Assembly (NCBI GenBank): GCA_002295635.1
Contig: DBHK01000019.1
Span: 1 to 64,000 of the forward strand
DNA from: UBA830 sp002295635
Lineage (GTDB): Bacteria > Pseudomonadota > Alphaproteobacteria > MPNO01 > UBA830
DNA length: 64,000 nt
Direction of reading: 5' to 3'
A program made the translations under genes and the position numbers. Below the pieces are notes generated by a model. The model had not been told where the DNA came from, did not search any database, and saw nothing but the letters and a program-made list of their open reading frames with translations. This document shows positions 1 to 7,694 of the stretch, piece after piece (the stretch's first letter is position 1; each line of letters begins with the position of its first letter).

Positions 1-108
1 GCGGCTGAGGCCATTTTTTTTGCCTAATTTTATTATTGCGCTTTGCCGCAGGACCGCCGATTTTGGTTATTCTCCCTGTAACATTCTAGCCCCTGCTAAA
101 CGCTCGTC

Positions 109-366
109 TTACTCAGGTAAGACCTTTTTCCGAAATCCGCGATCGCGCTTAAGAGACCATTCTCGGCTCATTGCCTCGTTTCTGGAAAAAAACCTTTCCG
201 CATAAAGTAACTCCCAAGTTCGTCCTCTGGTAGATTTAGCTCCAGTTCCAGAATTGTGGGCCAAGAGCCGAATATTTAGGTCTTTTGTCCACCCCACGTA
301 TGTTCGCCAACCGCCTCCATCTTGACTGCCGAGAATGTAAACGAAGCTATATCGTTTTTCGATCAA
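109..366 (-). CDS. GIY-YIG nuclease-superfamily protein (UPF0213/YhbQ-like)
   Basis: 85-residue single-domain protein. The N-terminus carries the two strands of the GIY-YIG fold (FVYIL then TYVGW), followed by the conserved Arg of the first helix (DLNIRLLAHN) and the family-typical GAKSTRGR and EAMSREWSLKR stretches. Length fits the small stand-alone UPF0213/YhbQ group, which are proposed DNA endonucleases of uncertain physiological role. The start is TTG at 366, preceded by AGGA about 8 bases upstream. It ends well before the DapA-family gene's stop codon and appears to be separate from that operon. Family assignment is firm; the biological role is not known. Confidence 0.8.
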   Translation of the reverse strand: MIEKRYSFVYILGSQDGGGWRTYVGWTKDLNIRLLAHNSGTGAKSTRGRTWELLYAERFFSRNEAMSREWSLKRDRGFRKKVLPE

Positions 367-381
367 TCGACCGAAATCCTA

Positions 382-1308
382 TCAGACCGCTTTTTGGCGC
401 GTCAGCTGTTTAAGCAGCCCCGCCCGCCGTAAGACACCGTCCAGCCGCTTCTCGAGTTCTTTCGTTGCTGGAGCCATAGGGAGGCGATGTTCGTTTTTCG
501 GCATGATCTTAAGTTTTTTCATCATATATTTCATAGCGATCGGGTTCGTGTCGAAGAACACTGCTTGGTTGATTTCGAATAATTCGTAGTGAAGTTTCTG
601 TGCTTTCTTAAGATTGCCAGCTGCTACGGCATCACACATTTGAGCTAGTTTTTTTGGTTGCAGGTTGCCTACGGCGTTCATGAGTCCACACGCTCCCACG
701 GCCATCATCGGATAGGATAAATCCTCCAACCCAACGAAAATACGGAAATCCATACCGAAATGGTCGAGACATTCGGACGCAAAACCCAAGTCGTCTACCG
801 CATGTTTCATGCCGATAAAATTCGGGCAAGCCCTCGAAATTTGGTCCAGCGTATCAAGGGTTACTGATACCGCAGCCCGACCGGGGATATGATAAATCAT
901 CCACGGTAACTTAGTTTGTTTCCCTAGCAGTTTGTAATACTCTACCAGGCCTCTCTGCGGCGGACGGCTGTAATAAGGTGTAACGATTAGTAGTGCATCT
1001 GCGCCGGCCTTCTCCGCATGTTCGGTAAGAGCTAAAGTTTCTTGAAGATTTTGTGACCCGGTGGCCGCGACGATAGTTAGCCTTCCGGCGGCAGCTTTGA
1101 TGGCCACATCTACTATTCGATTACGTTCCTCAATCGTCAACGACGCAGGCTCTGATGTGGTTCCGTTGACTAGGATGCCATGTGACCCATTCTTGACCTG
1201 AAACTCAACCAGTCCGGCGTATGCCTTAAGGTCGACCTCCCCATTGCGGAATGGAGTGATTAGCGGTGGTATGGAACCACAGAGGAAATTTTTCGGCAAT
1301 TTTATCAT
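382..1308 (-). CDS. DapA-family lyase/aldolase (dihydrodipicolinate synthase-like)
   Basis: 308-residue class I aldolase-fold (TIM barrel) protein. It has the pyruvate-binding loop GTTSE near residue 50, the catalytic Tyr in YHIPGR (about Y139) and the Schiff-base Lys in GMKHA (about K168). Family members condense or cleave pyruvate-linked substrates: DHDPS, N-acetylneuraminate lyase, and hydratase-aldolases of aromatic catabolism. It lies 109 bp downstream of a gentisate-dioxygenase-like bicupin and a MarR regulator on the same strand. This context favours a catabolic aldolase over lysine biosynthesis. ATG start at 1308 has a GGGAG element upstream. The substrate cannot be read from sequence. 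Confidence 0.85.
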   Translation of the reverse strand: MIKLPKNFLCGSIPPLITPFRNGEVDLKAYAGLVEFQVKNGSHGILVNGTTSEPASLTIEERNRIVDVAIKAAAGRLTIVAATGSQNLQETLALTEHAEKAGADALLIVTPYYSRPPQRGLVEYYKLLGKQTKLPWMIYHIPGRAAVSVTLDTLDQISRACPNFIGMKHAVDDLGFASECLDHFGMDFRIFVGLEDLSYPMMAVGACGLMNAVGNLQPKKLAQMCDAVAAGNLKKAQKLHYELFEINQAVFFDTNPIAMKYMMKKLKIMPKNEHRLPMAPATKELEKRLDGVLRRAGLLKQLTRQKAV

Positions 1309-1417
1309 TGTGAGGTCTCCCCATTACGGGTTTTCGTCCCGGAATTATCAAAAAACAGGTTGTCTCGATTTGACAAGCCCATTGATCCCAACAAACAAAT
1401 GGGGTTACGGAACTCTT

Positions 1418-2566
1418 TTATTCACCAGCTTGACGTAACTCTTCTGCGTTGGTTTCGAAACCCGAGTTGGCACCAAGAACAGACCAAGGGTGCTTTAGTT
1501 CCTCCTGCCAAAGTAGGCTCTCCATGAATATGTTTAGCGGCTGGTCTTGGACTGTCAGCTCGTAGACGGATTCGTCGTAGGATGCGTGATTGTGAATACC
1601 CCAGCCCGGTGCCGACAGCATTAGATCCCCAGCCTTCCACTCATAAACTTTGCCTTCTACGGTGGATCGACCCGTTCCATGGAAATAATAGTTGATGGCC
1701 GACGAAACATGGCGGTGAGGGCGGTCAACGATTTTTGGCGGTCTAACCGTCATTGTGGCAAAAAAGTTAGGTGTGGTGCCGTTGAACCGTGTAGTCATGG
1801 GATTAAACAGAAGGTAGAGGCGTCTTCCACGATAGTCAGAGCCCAGCGCGGTTAGCTTGTCCAGTTCCGCCTTAACATCTTCCCACGGCCAGTGCAGTGC
1901 ATTGGAGTCCACAGATGCTGGGTTAATAAGCGTTTCGTATGGCATCAGCCAAGCACCATCATCGTTTAGTTGAAACGTGCCATAGGGGCTCTTGGATGTA
2001 GCATCTGCGGCGTCGGCTTCTGCGCGGGCTTTCTCTTCCGCAGCCTGTTTGTTAGCGGCATCTAAAAGATCCATCATCGGAGGTGGTTCCTCATCAATGA
2101 TGTGGACATTCATTTTCTCTAGCAGAGGTGCATTAGAGTATGTCAGGCGCACGTGTAAATCTTTGGAATCATTTACGTGCCAGTAGGTGCCCATCGACGG
2201 AAAGTTATAGACATCGTACTCCCGGAAGGCGATTTTCTTACCGTTGATTATGGAGTGGCCCTCGCCCTGAATGCAGAAATTCACTTGTGTAGAATTGTGC
2301 CGAATTGGGGATGTCTGTTCACCGGGCTTAAGCACCTCAATCGTAACGCGAACTCCCGGATTCAGCCCGGGCCCTGCCCCAAGCTCCTGCCATCGTGGGT
2401 GAACGATGAGCGATTGTCTCCGTCCATTTTCAGGTCGCGGTTGATCCGCCAGGCGTGCTATTTCCTCGTCCATCTCTTCCTTGGAAATCAGGATAGGTTC
2501 CCATAGGTCTAATTCTTTCGGGTTTTTGAATCCTGTTCGGTCAATGAATTTTGCATTTTGGCTCAT
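1418..2566 (-). CDS. Bicupin dioxygenase, gentisate 1,2-dioxygenase-like
   Basis: 382-residue protein with two cupin barrels. The N-terminal cupin contains LKPGEQTSPIRHNSTQ and the C-terminal cupin contains RPHRHVSSAINYYFHG with a later GWGIHNHASYDE, which supplies the usual His metal ligands. A charged Ala/Glu-rich linker (about residues 165-185) separates the halves. Gentisate and 1-hydroxy-2-naphthoate dioxygenases share this layout and cleave hydroxylated aromatic acids with Fe(II) and O2. ATG at 2566 has GGAG 8 bases upstream. It sits between marR and the DapA-like gene and is probably co-transcribed with the latter. Ring-cleavage activity is inferred; the substrate is unknown. Confidence 0.8.
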   Translation of the reverse strand: MSQNAKFIDRTGFKNPKELDLWEPILISKEEMDEEIARLADQPRPENGRRQSLIVHPRWQELGAGPGLNPGVRVTIEVLKPGEQTSPIRHNSTQVNFCIQGEGHSIINGKKIAFREYDVYNFPSMGTYWHVNDSKDLHVRLTYSNAPLLEKMNVHIIDEEPPPMMDLLDAANKQAAEEKARAEADAADATSKSPYGTFQLNDDGAWLMPYETLINPASVDSNALHWPWEDVKAELDKLTALGSDYRGRRLYLLFNPMTTRFNGTTPNFFATMTVRPPKIVDRPHRHVSSAINYYFHGTGRSTVEGKVYEWKAGDLMLSAPGWGIHNHASYDESVYELTVQDQPLNIFMESLLWQEELKHPWSVLGANSGFETNAEELRQAGE

Positions 2567-2673
2567 ATCATTATCTCCTAGTCGCCCAAAAAGGCGGCAG
2601 AATTTGAGCGAATTACTTAGAGACCTTAGTAATCAAATGTATCCAACGTCAAGTATTCGGTTATGCGTTTTCT

Positions 2674-3153
2674 CTAACCTTTCTCAGAGGCGAGATTGGC
2701 TCCCAATTTTTGCAATAGGTCGCGTAACTGAATGAACTCGTCGTCGGATAGACCCTGTGTTGCAATGTTGTTCACTTCAATCGCAAGCGGCATTAGCTCC
2801 GATTTCATTTTACGGCCTTTCTCGGTGAGAAAAATATTGATTGTGCGGCGATCTTTGGAGTTACGAACTCTCTCAATCATGCCGCTACGGGCTAATAGTC
2901 GCAGAGCACTTACCGTTGTCGGTTCTGTTGTGCCGACACGCCGGCTCAATTCGCGCTGACTGAGTCCTTCTTCATCCCAGAGGGCCCGTAAAAAATACCA
3001 CTGACCTGGGGTAATCTGGTGGGATTGAAGACGTGTACGGATAGCTCTCGCAAACATTAGATGCGCGTCGCGAATGAGGTAACCCGCACTATCTTGGAGC
3101 CGCAGGTTGATGCTAAATGCGGAGGCCTCGAACTTTGCGTGGGGAAGATTCAA
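2674..3153 (-). CDS. MarR-family transcriptional regulator
   Basis: 159-residue winged-helix regulator. The recognition region LSQRELSRRVGTTEPTTVSA and the wing SKDRRTINIFLTEKGR are typical of MarR. These dimeric repressors commonly respond to aromatic acids. It lies 107 bp upstream of the bicupin gene on the same strand, so it probably controls the bicupin and DapA-like genes and perhaps itself. The start is TTG at 3153 with AGGGGG closely upstream. Immediately beyond the start are two AT-rich inverted repeats and then an assembly gap. Confidence 0.88.
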   Translation of the reverse strand: MNLPHAKFEASAFSINLRLQDSAGYLIRDAHLMFARAIRTRLQSHQITPGQWYFLRALWDEEGLSQRELSRRVGTTEPTTVSALRLLARSGMIERVRNSKDRRTINIFLTEKGRKMKSELMPLAIEVNNIATQGLSDDEFIQLRDLLQKLGANLASEKG

Positions 3154-3181
3154 ATTCGCCCCCTATTTGTGAGCTCTTCGA

Positions 3182-3214
3182 ATTGTATTCACAATATATC
3201 TTATTGCTTGATAT
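3182..3214. promoter_or_regulatory. Candidate MarR operator region
   Basis: Two adjacent short inverted repeats lie 29-61 bp upstream of the marR start: ATTGT/ACAAT (3182-3195) and ATATC/GATAT (3196-3214), in very AT-rich DNA. AT-rich imperfect palindromes are typical MarR sites. Arms are only 5 bp, so this is a weak suggestion. Confidence 0.3.
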
Positions 3215-3231
3215 AAAATAGGACAACTAAC

Positions 3232-3623
3232 NNNNNNNNNNNNNNNNNNNNNNNNNNNNNNNNNNNNNNNNNNNNNNNNNNNNNNNNNNNNNNNNNNNNN
3301 NNNNNNNNNNNNNNNNNNNNNNNNNNNNNNNNNNNNNNNNNNNNNNNNNNNNNNNNNNNNNNNNNNNNNNNNNNNNNNNNNNNNNNNNNNNNNNNNNNNN
3401 NNNNNNNNNNNNNNNNNNNNNNNNNNNNNNNNNNNNNNNNNNNNNNNNNNNNNNNNNNNNNNNNNNNNNNNNNNNNNNNNNNNNNNNNNNNNNNNNNNNN
3501 NNNNNNNNNNNNNNNNNNNNNNNNNNNNNNNNNNNNNNNNNNNNNNNNNNNNNNNNNNNNNNNNNNNNNNNNNNNNNNNNNNNNNNNNNNNNNNNNNNNN
3601 NNNNNNNNNNNNNNNNNNNNNNN
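3232..3623. other. Assembly gap (392 N) between marR and ubiD
   Basis: A run of N. The 78 bases before it (3154-3231) hold only the marR upstream region. The 15 bases after it (3624-3638) lie just beyond the UbiD stop codon. No shared sequence is visible at the two edges, so real sequence may be missing here. A gene larger than about 130 codons would not fit if the gap length is right. Confidence 0.95.
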
Positions 3624-3638
3624 CGGGAGTAACTCGAT

Positions 3639-5042
3639 TTACGGGAGATAATCCTCCAAATTGACGCCGGTATGGCCAAACGGCATCGCGGGGGCGAACC
3701 TTGACCTTGCATCCGCTTGAGTAACCGCCGGTTTGGTCGCGTCGATAATCACTTTCGTCCCGATCCGGTACATAGCACTCATCCCCGGTACGATGTCCGA
3801 TACATTGTCCAAGGACCAGATCCTTGTATTAGGTATCTTCATTACGTCCTGAGAACCGTGAACGCGGGTTGTCATAGACCAGAATATCTGGCGAAGATCG
3901 GATGCGTCAATATCGTCATCCACTGCGATAGCGATCTTCGGGTGTAAATAAGGGCTAGACAATGCAGACATCAAGGCAGTTTTTGCTTGGCCTTCTACTC
4001 TAGGCCGGAGCTTCAAAACAATAGCCATAAGGCCTGAAATGCCAAGGCAGCGGACATCGAGCAGATCCAAGCCACCTTCCACATTTTTGAGATGGTCTGT
4101 TATAACTGTCTCGATACAGGTTCCGGTTATAGACTGAGTGTCTGTCATGGGGGCACCGCACTGCATAGCATAAAACATAGGATCCTTGCGGTGGGTGATT
4201 GCCTTTACCTTAAAAATTTCGGTAGACCCCTCCATCGCGTATGTGCCGGTGGCTTCCCCGAAAGGCCCTTCTTCCACCGTGCCGTCAGGCAATACCTCTC
4301 CCTCAATTATTATCTCCGCCTCGGCGGGGACTTCAATATCAATGGTTTCGCATTTTACCAAACGGACTGGATCGTCAAGCAGGGACCCCGCGACTTCTAG
4401 CTCGTCAAGCCCGTAAGACGAGGTGAATCCTGACGCGTAGTATATCGCCGGGTGGGCGCCAATTACCATCGCCACTGGCATCGGTTCGTTTCGTTGCTGG
4501 TACTTCTGATAAATTCTTAGTGCGTGACGTGGGCAAATTAGAAAGCCAGTCTGATCGGGACCTTGGATTTGCTGGCGGTGTATCGACATGTTGCGGATGC
4601 CAGTTTCCGGATCCTTAATTATCGCCATACCCGATGCGATATAGGGAGACGGGTCTTTCTCCGCATGCCAAAGTGCTGGGACCTTGGTTAGGTCGGCTGC
4701 ACTACCTTTGAGAATAACTTCTTTAACTGGAGCCTTGTCTTTGTTCACTTCGACCGGTTCAATTTGGCGTTTTATCCGCTCTACCAACGTCGGAATCAAA
4801 TCCTCTTCGCGGATACCGAGCGCGATTGACCATTTTCTCCTGTCGGTAATCACTTGGTTGACGATTTCCCAACCTGGAAACCCTCTGAGATTTGTGAATA
4901 GCGTAGATTTACCAAGACGATCATATGCCTTCCAACCAATGGCGGAGACGTTCTTGTGAGGATCTACTTCCTTGGTAATACGGATCAACTCGCCTTGTTG
5001 TTCAAGATTTGCTACGTGGGCTCTCAGCGATTGGTCGCGCAT
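3639..5042 (-). CDS. UbiD-family prenyl-FMN-dependent decarboxylase
   Basis: 467-residue UbiD-family protein running from RDQSLRAHVANLEQQGELI through the hallmark EGPFGEATGTY region to the family C-terminus GVNLEDYLP. These enzymes reversibly (de)carboxylate aromatic or alpha,beta-unsaturated acids using prenylated FMN made by a UbiX partner; no ubiX is visible in the window. ATG at 5042 is chosen because AAGGA sits 8 bases upstream and the protein then begins as most UbiD proteins do; an in-frame ATG at 5075 would add 11 residues. It is divergent from the nitrile-hydratase-like genes, with 47 bp between starts. A phenolic-acid decarboxylase role is inferred. Confidence 0.9.
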   Translation of the reverse strand: MRDQSLRAHVANLEQQGELIRITKEVDPHKNVSAIGWKAYDRLGKSTLFTNLRGFPGWEIVNQVITDRRKWSIALGIREEDLIPTLVERIKRQIEPVEVNKDKAPVKEVILKGSAADLTKVPALWHAEKDPSPYIASGMAIIKDPETGIRNMSIHRQQIQGPDQTGFLICPRHALRIYQKYQQRNEPMPVAMVIGAHPAIYYASGFTSSYGLDELEVAGSLLDDPVRLVKCETIDIEVPAEAEIIIEGEVLPDGTVEEGPFGEATGTYAMEGSTEIFKVKAITHRKDPMFYAMQCGAPMTDTQSITGTCIETVITDHLKNVEGGLDLLDVRCLGISGLMAIVLKLRPRVEGQAKTALMSALSSPYLHPKIAIAVDDDIDASDLRQIFWSMTTRVHGSQDVMKIPNTRIWSLDNVSDIVPGMSAMYRIGTKVIIDATKPAVTQADARSRFAPAMPFGHTGVNLEDYLP

Positions 5043-5089
5043 ATCGAATTCCTTGTTTACAATCTGCCCACACATACCGGGAGCGGGTC

Positions 5090-5401
5090 ATGAAGAAAAG
5101 CGTCAACGATATCGGCGGAGAAAATTGGGGGCCGATTAATCTAAGTCAAAAGGAAACGCCAGAGTGGGCAAAACTGTCGACAGCGTTGCGCGGGGCGCTG
5201 GGCGAAAAAGGCGCAGGCCTCGTTAGCCTGCACGAGGGTCGCCGTGCCAGGGAAGAATTGAGCTATAATATCTATCATTCCCTTGGTTATTTTGAGATGG
5301 GGATGCAGGCGATATACGATATTTTGGTGCAAAAGGGTATTCTAACTGAAAATGAAGTTGAGGATCGTATTATAGCGATAAGAAATAACTCAGGACCGTA
5401 G
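5090..5401 (+). CDS. Nitrile hydratase beta N-terminal-module protein, copy 1
   Basis: 103-residue helical protein. NDIGGENWGPI at the start matches the opening of nitrile hydratase beta subunits, and YFEMGMQAIYDILVQKGILTENEVEDRI matches the helix that ends the beta N-terminal half. It lacks the SH3-like C-terminal half. The gene heads a tight four-gene cluster. It may be a second beta-N subunit or an accessory/activator protein, since activators of this family share the same helical module. ATG at 5090 is chosen because the longer TTG start at 5009 would run into the divergent ubiD gene. Its exact role is uncertain. Confidence 0.6.
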   Translation: MKKSVNDIGGENWGPINLSQKETPEWAKLSTALRGALGEKGAGLVSLHEGRRAREELSYNIYHSLGYFEMGMQAIYDILVQKGILTENEVEDRIIAIRNNSGP

Positions 5402-5451
5402 TTGAAATACTTATCCCATCGACGCAATATGAGGCAAAAGAGGTAGAAATC

Positions 5452-5754
5452 ATGAACCAGCGTCAGCACGACATGGGCGGAATGGATGCAGGGCCTGTCG
5501 AGGATTCTGCTCATAATGCCGAACCTTGGGCCAAAATGATCACGTCACTTGCCGCCGCGATGCGCGAACATGATGTTATGCGCATTGATGAGTTACGCCG
5601 CGCACTGGAAGATCTGCCGCCCGAAATTTATGAGCAAGACTATTTTGAGCGCTGGTCGGAAGCCATGGTTAACCTTCTCGAGGAAAAGGGACTTTTAAGC
5701 CGGGACGAAGTTATCGGACGGATGGATTCAATAAAAGATAAGCTAGGAGCCTGA
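5452..5754 (+). CDS. Nitrile hydratase/thiocyanate hydrolase beta N-terminal-half subunit, copy 2
   Basis: 100-residue protein matching the N-terminal half of nitrile hydratase beta: HDMGGMDAGPV at the start, PWAKMITSLAAAMREH, and YFERWSEAMVNLLEEKGLLSRDE. In ordinary nitrile hydratase this is fused to an SH3-like domain; here that domain is the next gene, 2 bp downstream. Thiocyanate hydrolase and toyocamycin nitrile hydratase have the same split into three subunits. ATG at 5452 is preceded by AGGTAG. The paralogous gene just upstream gives the cluster two beta-N modules. Confidence 0.75.
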   Translation: MNQRQHDMGGMDAGPVEDSAHNAEPWAKMITSLAAAMREHDVMRIDELRRALEDLPPEIYEQDYFERWSEAMVNLLEEKGLLSRDEVIGRMDSIKDKLGA

Positions 5755-5756
5755 AT

Positions 5757-6044
5757 ATGCCCATTTTCAGTGTAGGAGAACGCGTGCGTATCAAGAACTC
5801 CCATCCACCCGGTCATCGCCGAACACCTTTTTATGCGCGCGGCAAGACCGGGGTTGTTGAGCGCTACTGCGGAGACTTCAAGAACCCTGAAGAATTAGCT
5901 TATGGTTTTGACGGGACGCCTAAACGCGAGCTTTATCGCGTGCGGCTAGCGCAGATCGACATCTGGGATGACTACAAAGGGCCAGAAAGCGATACGCTAG
6001 ACCTAGAAATTTATGATCATTGGCTTGAAAAAGCTGAAGGATAG
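5757..6044 (+). CDS. Nitrile hydratase/thiocyanate hydrolase beta C-terminal-half subunit
   Basis: 95-residue SH3-like protein equivalent to the C-terminal half of nitrile hydratase beta. FSVGERVRI, PPGHRRTPFYARGKTGVVE and ELYRVRLAQIDIW follow the family pattern, including the GHxRxPxYxRGKxG segment that packs against the metal-bearing alpha subunit. A GGAG 7 bases upstream of the ATG and a 2-bp spacing from the previous stop indicate translation coupled with its neighbours. It would assemble with 5452-5754 and 6049-6690. Confidence 0.82.
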   Translation: MPIFSVGERVRIKNSHPPGHRRTPFYARGKTGVVERYCGDFKNPEELAYGFDGTPKRELYRVRLAQIDIWDDYKGPESDTLDLEIYDHWLEKAEG

Positions 6045-6048
6045 AGAA

Positions 6049-6690
6049 ATGAACAACGATGACCGCACCGCCCATGACCATACACATGAACATGACCATC
6101 CTGGTACAACTCCCGATATAAATGAGACCGGTTATTACGAATTGATGGCCGAGGCGATGAAGGAACTACTTATAGAAAAAGGCGTGGTCAGCGCTGACGA
6201 CGTGCGTCGCAATCTCGAATTTCTTGATAGTCGAGATCCGGTTGATGGCGGCCGCGTCATTGCGAAGGCTTGGACCGATCCGGATTTCAGGAAGCGCCTT
6301 CTAAGCAACGGTACCACAGCAGTCCAAGAATTAGGCCTTACAATGGGTGACGCGGAATTAGTAGTCGTCGAAAATACTGACGACGTACACAATATGATTG
6401 TCTGTACGCTTTGCTCCTGCTATCCGAGAACGTTGTTAGGGTTGCCGCCGGACTGGTACAAATCCAAGAGCTATAGGTCTCGTGCCGTCGTAGAACCGCG
6501 ATTAGTGCTTAAAGAGTTTGGCACCCACGTGCCCGAAGAAAAAACTGTTCGGGTCCATGATTCAAATGCCGATATGCGTTACCTGGTTTTGCCACAACAG
6601 CCAGAGGGCACGGAAGGCTGGTCTGAAGAAAATCTAGCAAGAATTGTCAGCAGAGACGCCATGGTTGGGGTTGTTCTACCCCGAGTTTGA
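6049..6690 (+). CDS. Cobalt-type nitrile hydratase/thiocyanate hydrolase alpha (gamma) subunit
   Basis: 213-residue catalytic subunit. The metal-claw motif VCTLCSC gives Cys119, Cys122 and Cys124; Thr between the first Cys and Leu is the usual signature of the cobalt rather than the iron type. The downstream GLPPDWYKSKSYRSR and EPRLVLKEFG are also family hallmarks. The N-terminus is His-rich (five His between residues 9 and 17). ATG at 6049 has GAAGGA 7 bases upstream; an earlier in-frame start at 6013 would overlap the previous gene. Substrate could be a nitrile, thiocyanate or a related cyano compound; sequence alone does not decide. Confidence 0.88.
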   Translation: MNNDDRTAHDHTHEHDHPGTTPDINETGYYELMAEAMKELLIEKGVVSADDVRRNLEFLDSRDPVDGGRVIAKAWTDPDFRKRLLSNGTTAVQELGLTMGDAELVVVENTDDVHNMIVCTLCSCYPRTLLGLPPDWYKSKSYRSRAVVEPRLVLKEFGTHVPEEKTVRVHDSNADMRYLVLPQQPEGTEGWSEENLARIVSRDAMVGVVLPRV

Positions 6691-6791
6691 AATGGAGGCG
6701 CCGCCGACAGTTTCTCCACCTTTCAGATGCCTACTCGGGTACAGTTGACGAATAGGTAGAACGCTAAGGTCGGCTCAAATATCGTAAATTT

Positions 6792-7694
6792 TTAACCGGA
6801 CCCGGGTTGCTTCCGGGTGGCGAGCCATATCCCGATAAAAATCAGTACAATCCCCACGGCGTGATAAAGGAAAAACTGTTCACCGAGCAGAGATGTTGCA
6901 AGTAAAACGCCGAACACGGGCGCAAGATAAATGAAATATCCGGCGGTACCCGGGCCGACCTTCGAAACGGAATAGGCCCAGAATATTTGCGCTAATACTG
7001 ATGGGCCCAACGTCATAAACCCTATCGACCAGATAGCTGTATAGTTCACGGGCAGGGGGCGTTCGAAAAAATATACTTCGATTAGCCATAGCGGGAACAT
7101 GTAAAGTGCAGCGAAACCGAACATGCCGGCCATTAGTGCGCTGGAAGTCAGTTCTTGCGGTGCACGGCGGAGGAATACCGCGTATATCGAATACGACATA
7201 GTCGCTATTAGAAGGATAATATCGCCCGTGTTGAAGGTTAACCCAAATACAACGTCTATATCGCCACGGGTTACAATCACCGCTACCCCAGCAAACCCCA
7301 ACACTACTCCTGTTCCTTGGCGCATGCCAAACCGGTCACCTAAAATAATAAATGCAGAGATTAGAATGCATATCGACATCAGACCTTGAAATAGAGCTCC
7401 GTTAATGGCTGTCGTGTATTGCAAAGCGACGTAGTGCAGAGCACCGAAGCCAATGGCAGAGGAAAGTGCCAAAAAAGAGATATATCTCCACTTCTGTATA
7501 ACAAGTTTGCGGTGACGCCACAGTTCACCTGATGTCCAGGTCAACACGATCAAAAAGGCGAATAGCCAGCGCCAGAAATTTATCCCCATTGGTGGTATCT
7601 CGCCGGCAACGTGGCGACCGACCACTGATGAACCAGCCCAAAATAAAGCGCAGAAAGTAAGTAAGACGAATGGAAAGATGGGGGAATTCTTCAT
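6792..7694 (-). CDS. EamA/DMT-superfamily permease 1
   Basis: 300-residue inner-membrane protein with about ten hydrophobic segments in two EamA repeats. ALFWAGSSVVGRHVAGEIPPMGINFWRW at the start of repeat 1 and APVFGVLLATSLLGEQ in repeat 2 are typical of the drug/metabolite transporter superfamily. Members export amino acids and other metabolites; the substrate here is unknown. Its ATG overlaps the stop of the upstream permease gene by 4 bp. It is the last of three tandem paralogues. Confidence 0.88.
   Translation of the reverse strand: MKNSPIFPFVLLTFCALFWAGSSVVGRHVAGEIPPMGINFWRWLFAFLIVLTWTSGELWRHRKLVIQKWRYISFLALSSAIGFGALHYVALQYTTAINGALFQGLMSICILISAFIILGDRFGMRQGTGVVLGFAGVAVIVTRGDIDVVFGLTFNTGDIILLIATMSYSIYAVFLRRAPQELTSSALMAGMFGFAALYMFPLWLIEVYFFERPLPVNYTAIWSIGFMTLGPSVLAQIFWAYSVSKVGPGTAGYFIYLAPVFGVLLATSLLGEQFFLYHAVGIVLIFIGIWLATRKQPGSG

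Noticed and set aside
6693..6750. Short ATG frame after the nitrile hydratase-like alpha gene as an accessory-protein remnant
   Set aside because: Only 18 codons with no recognisable accessory-family motif.
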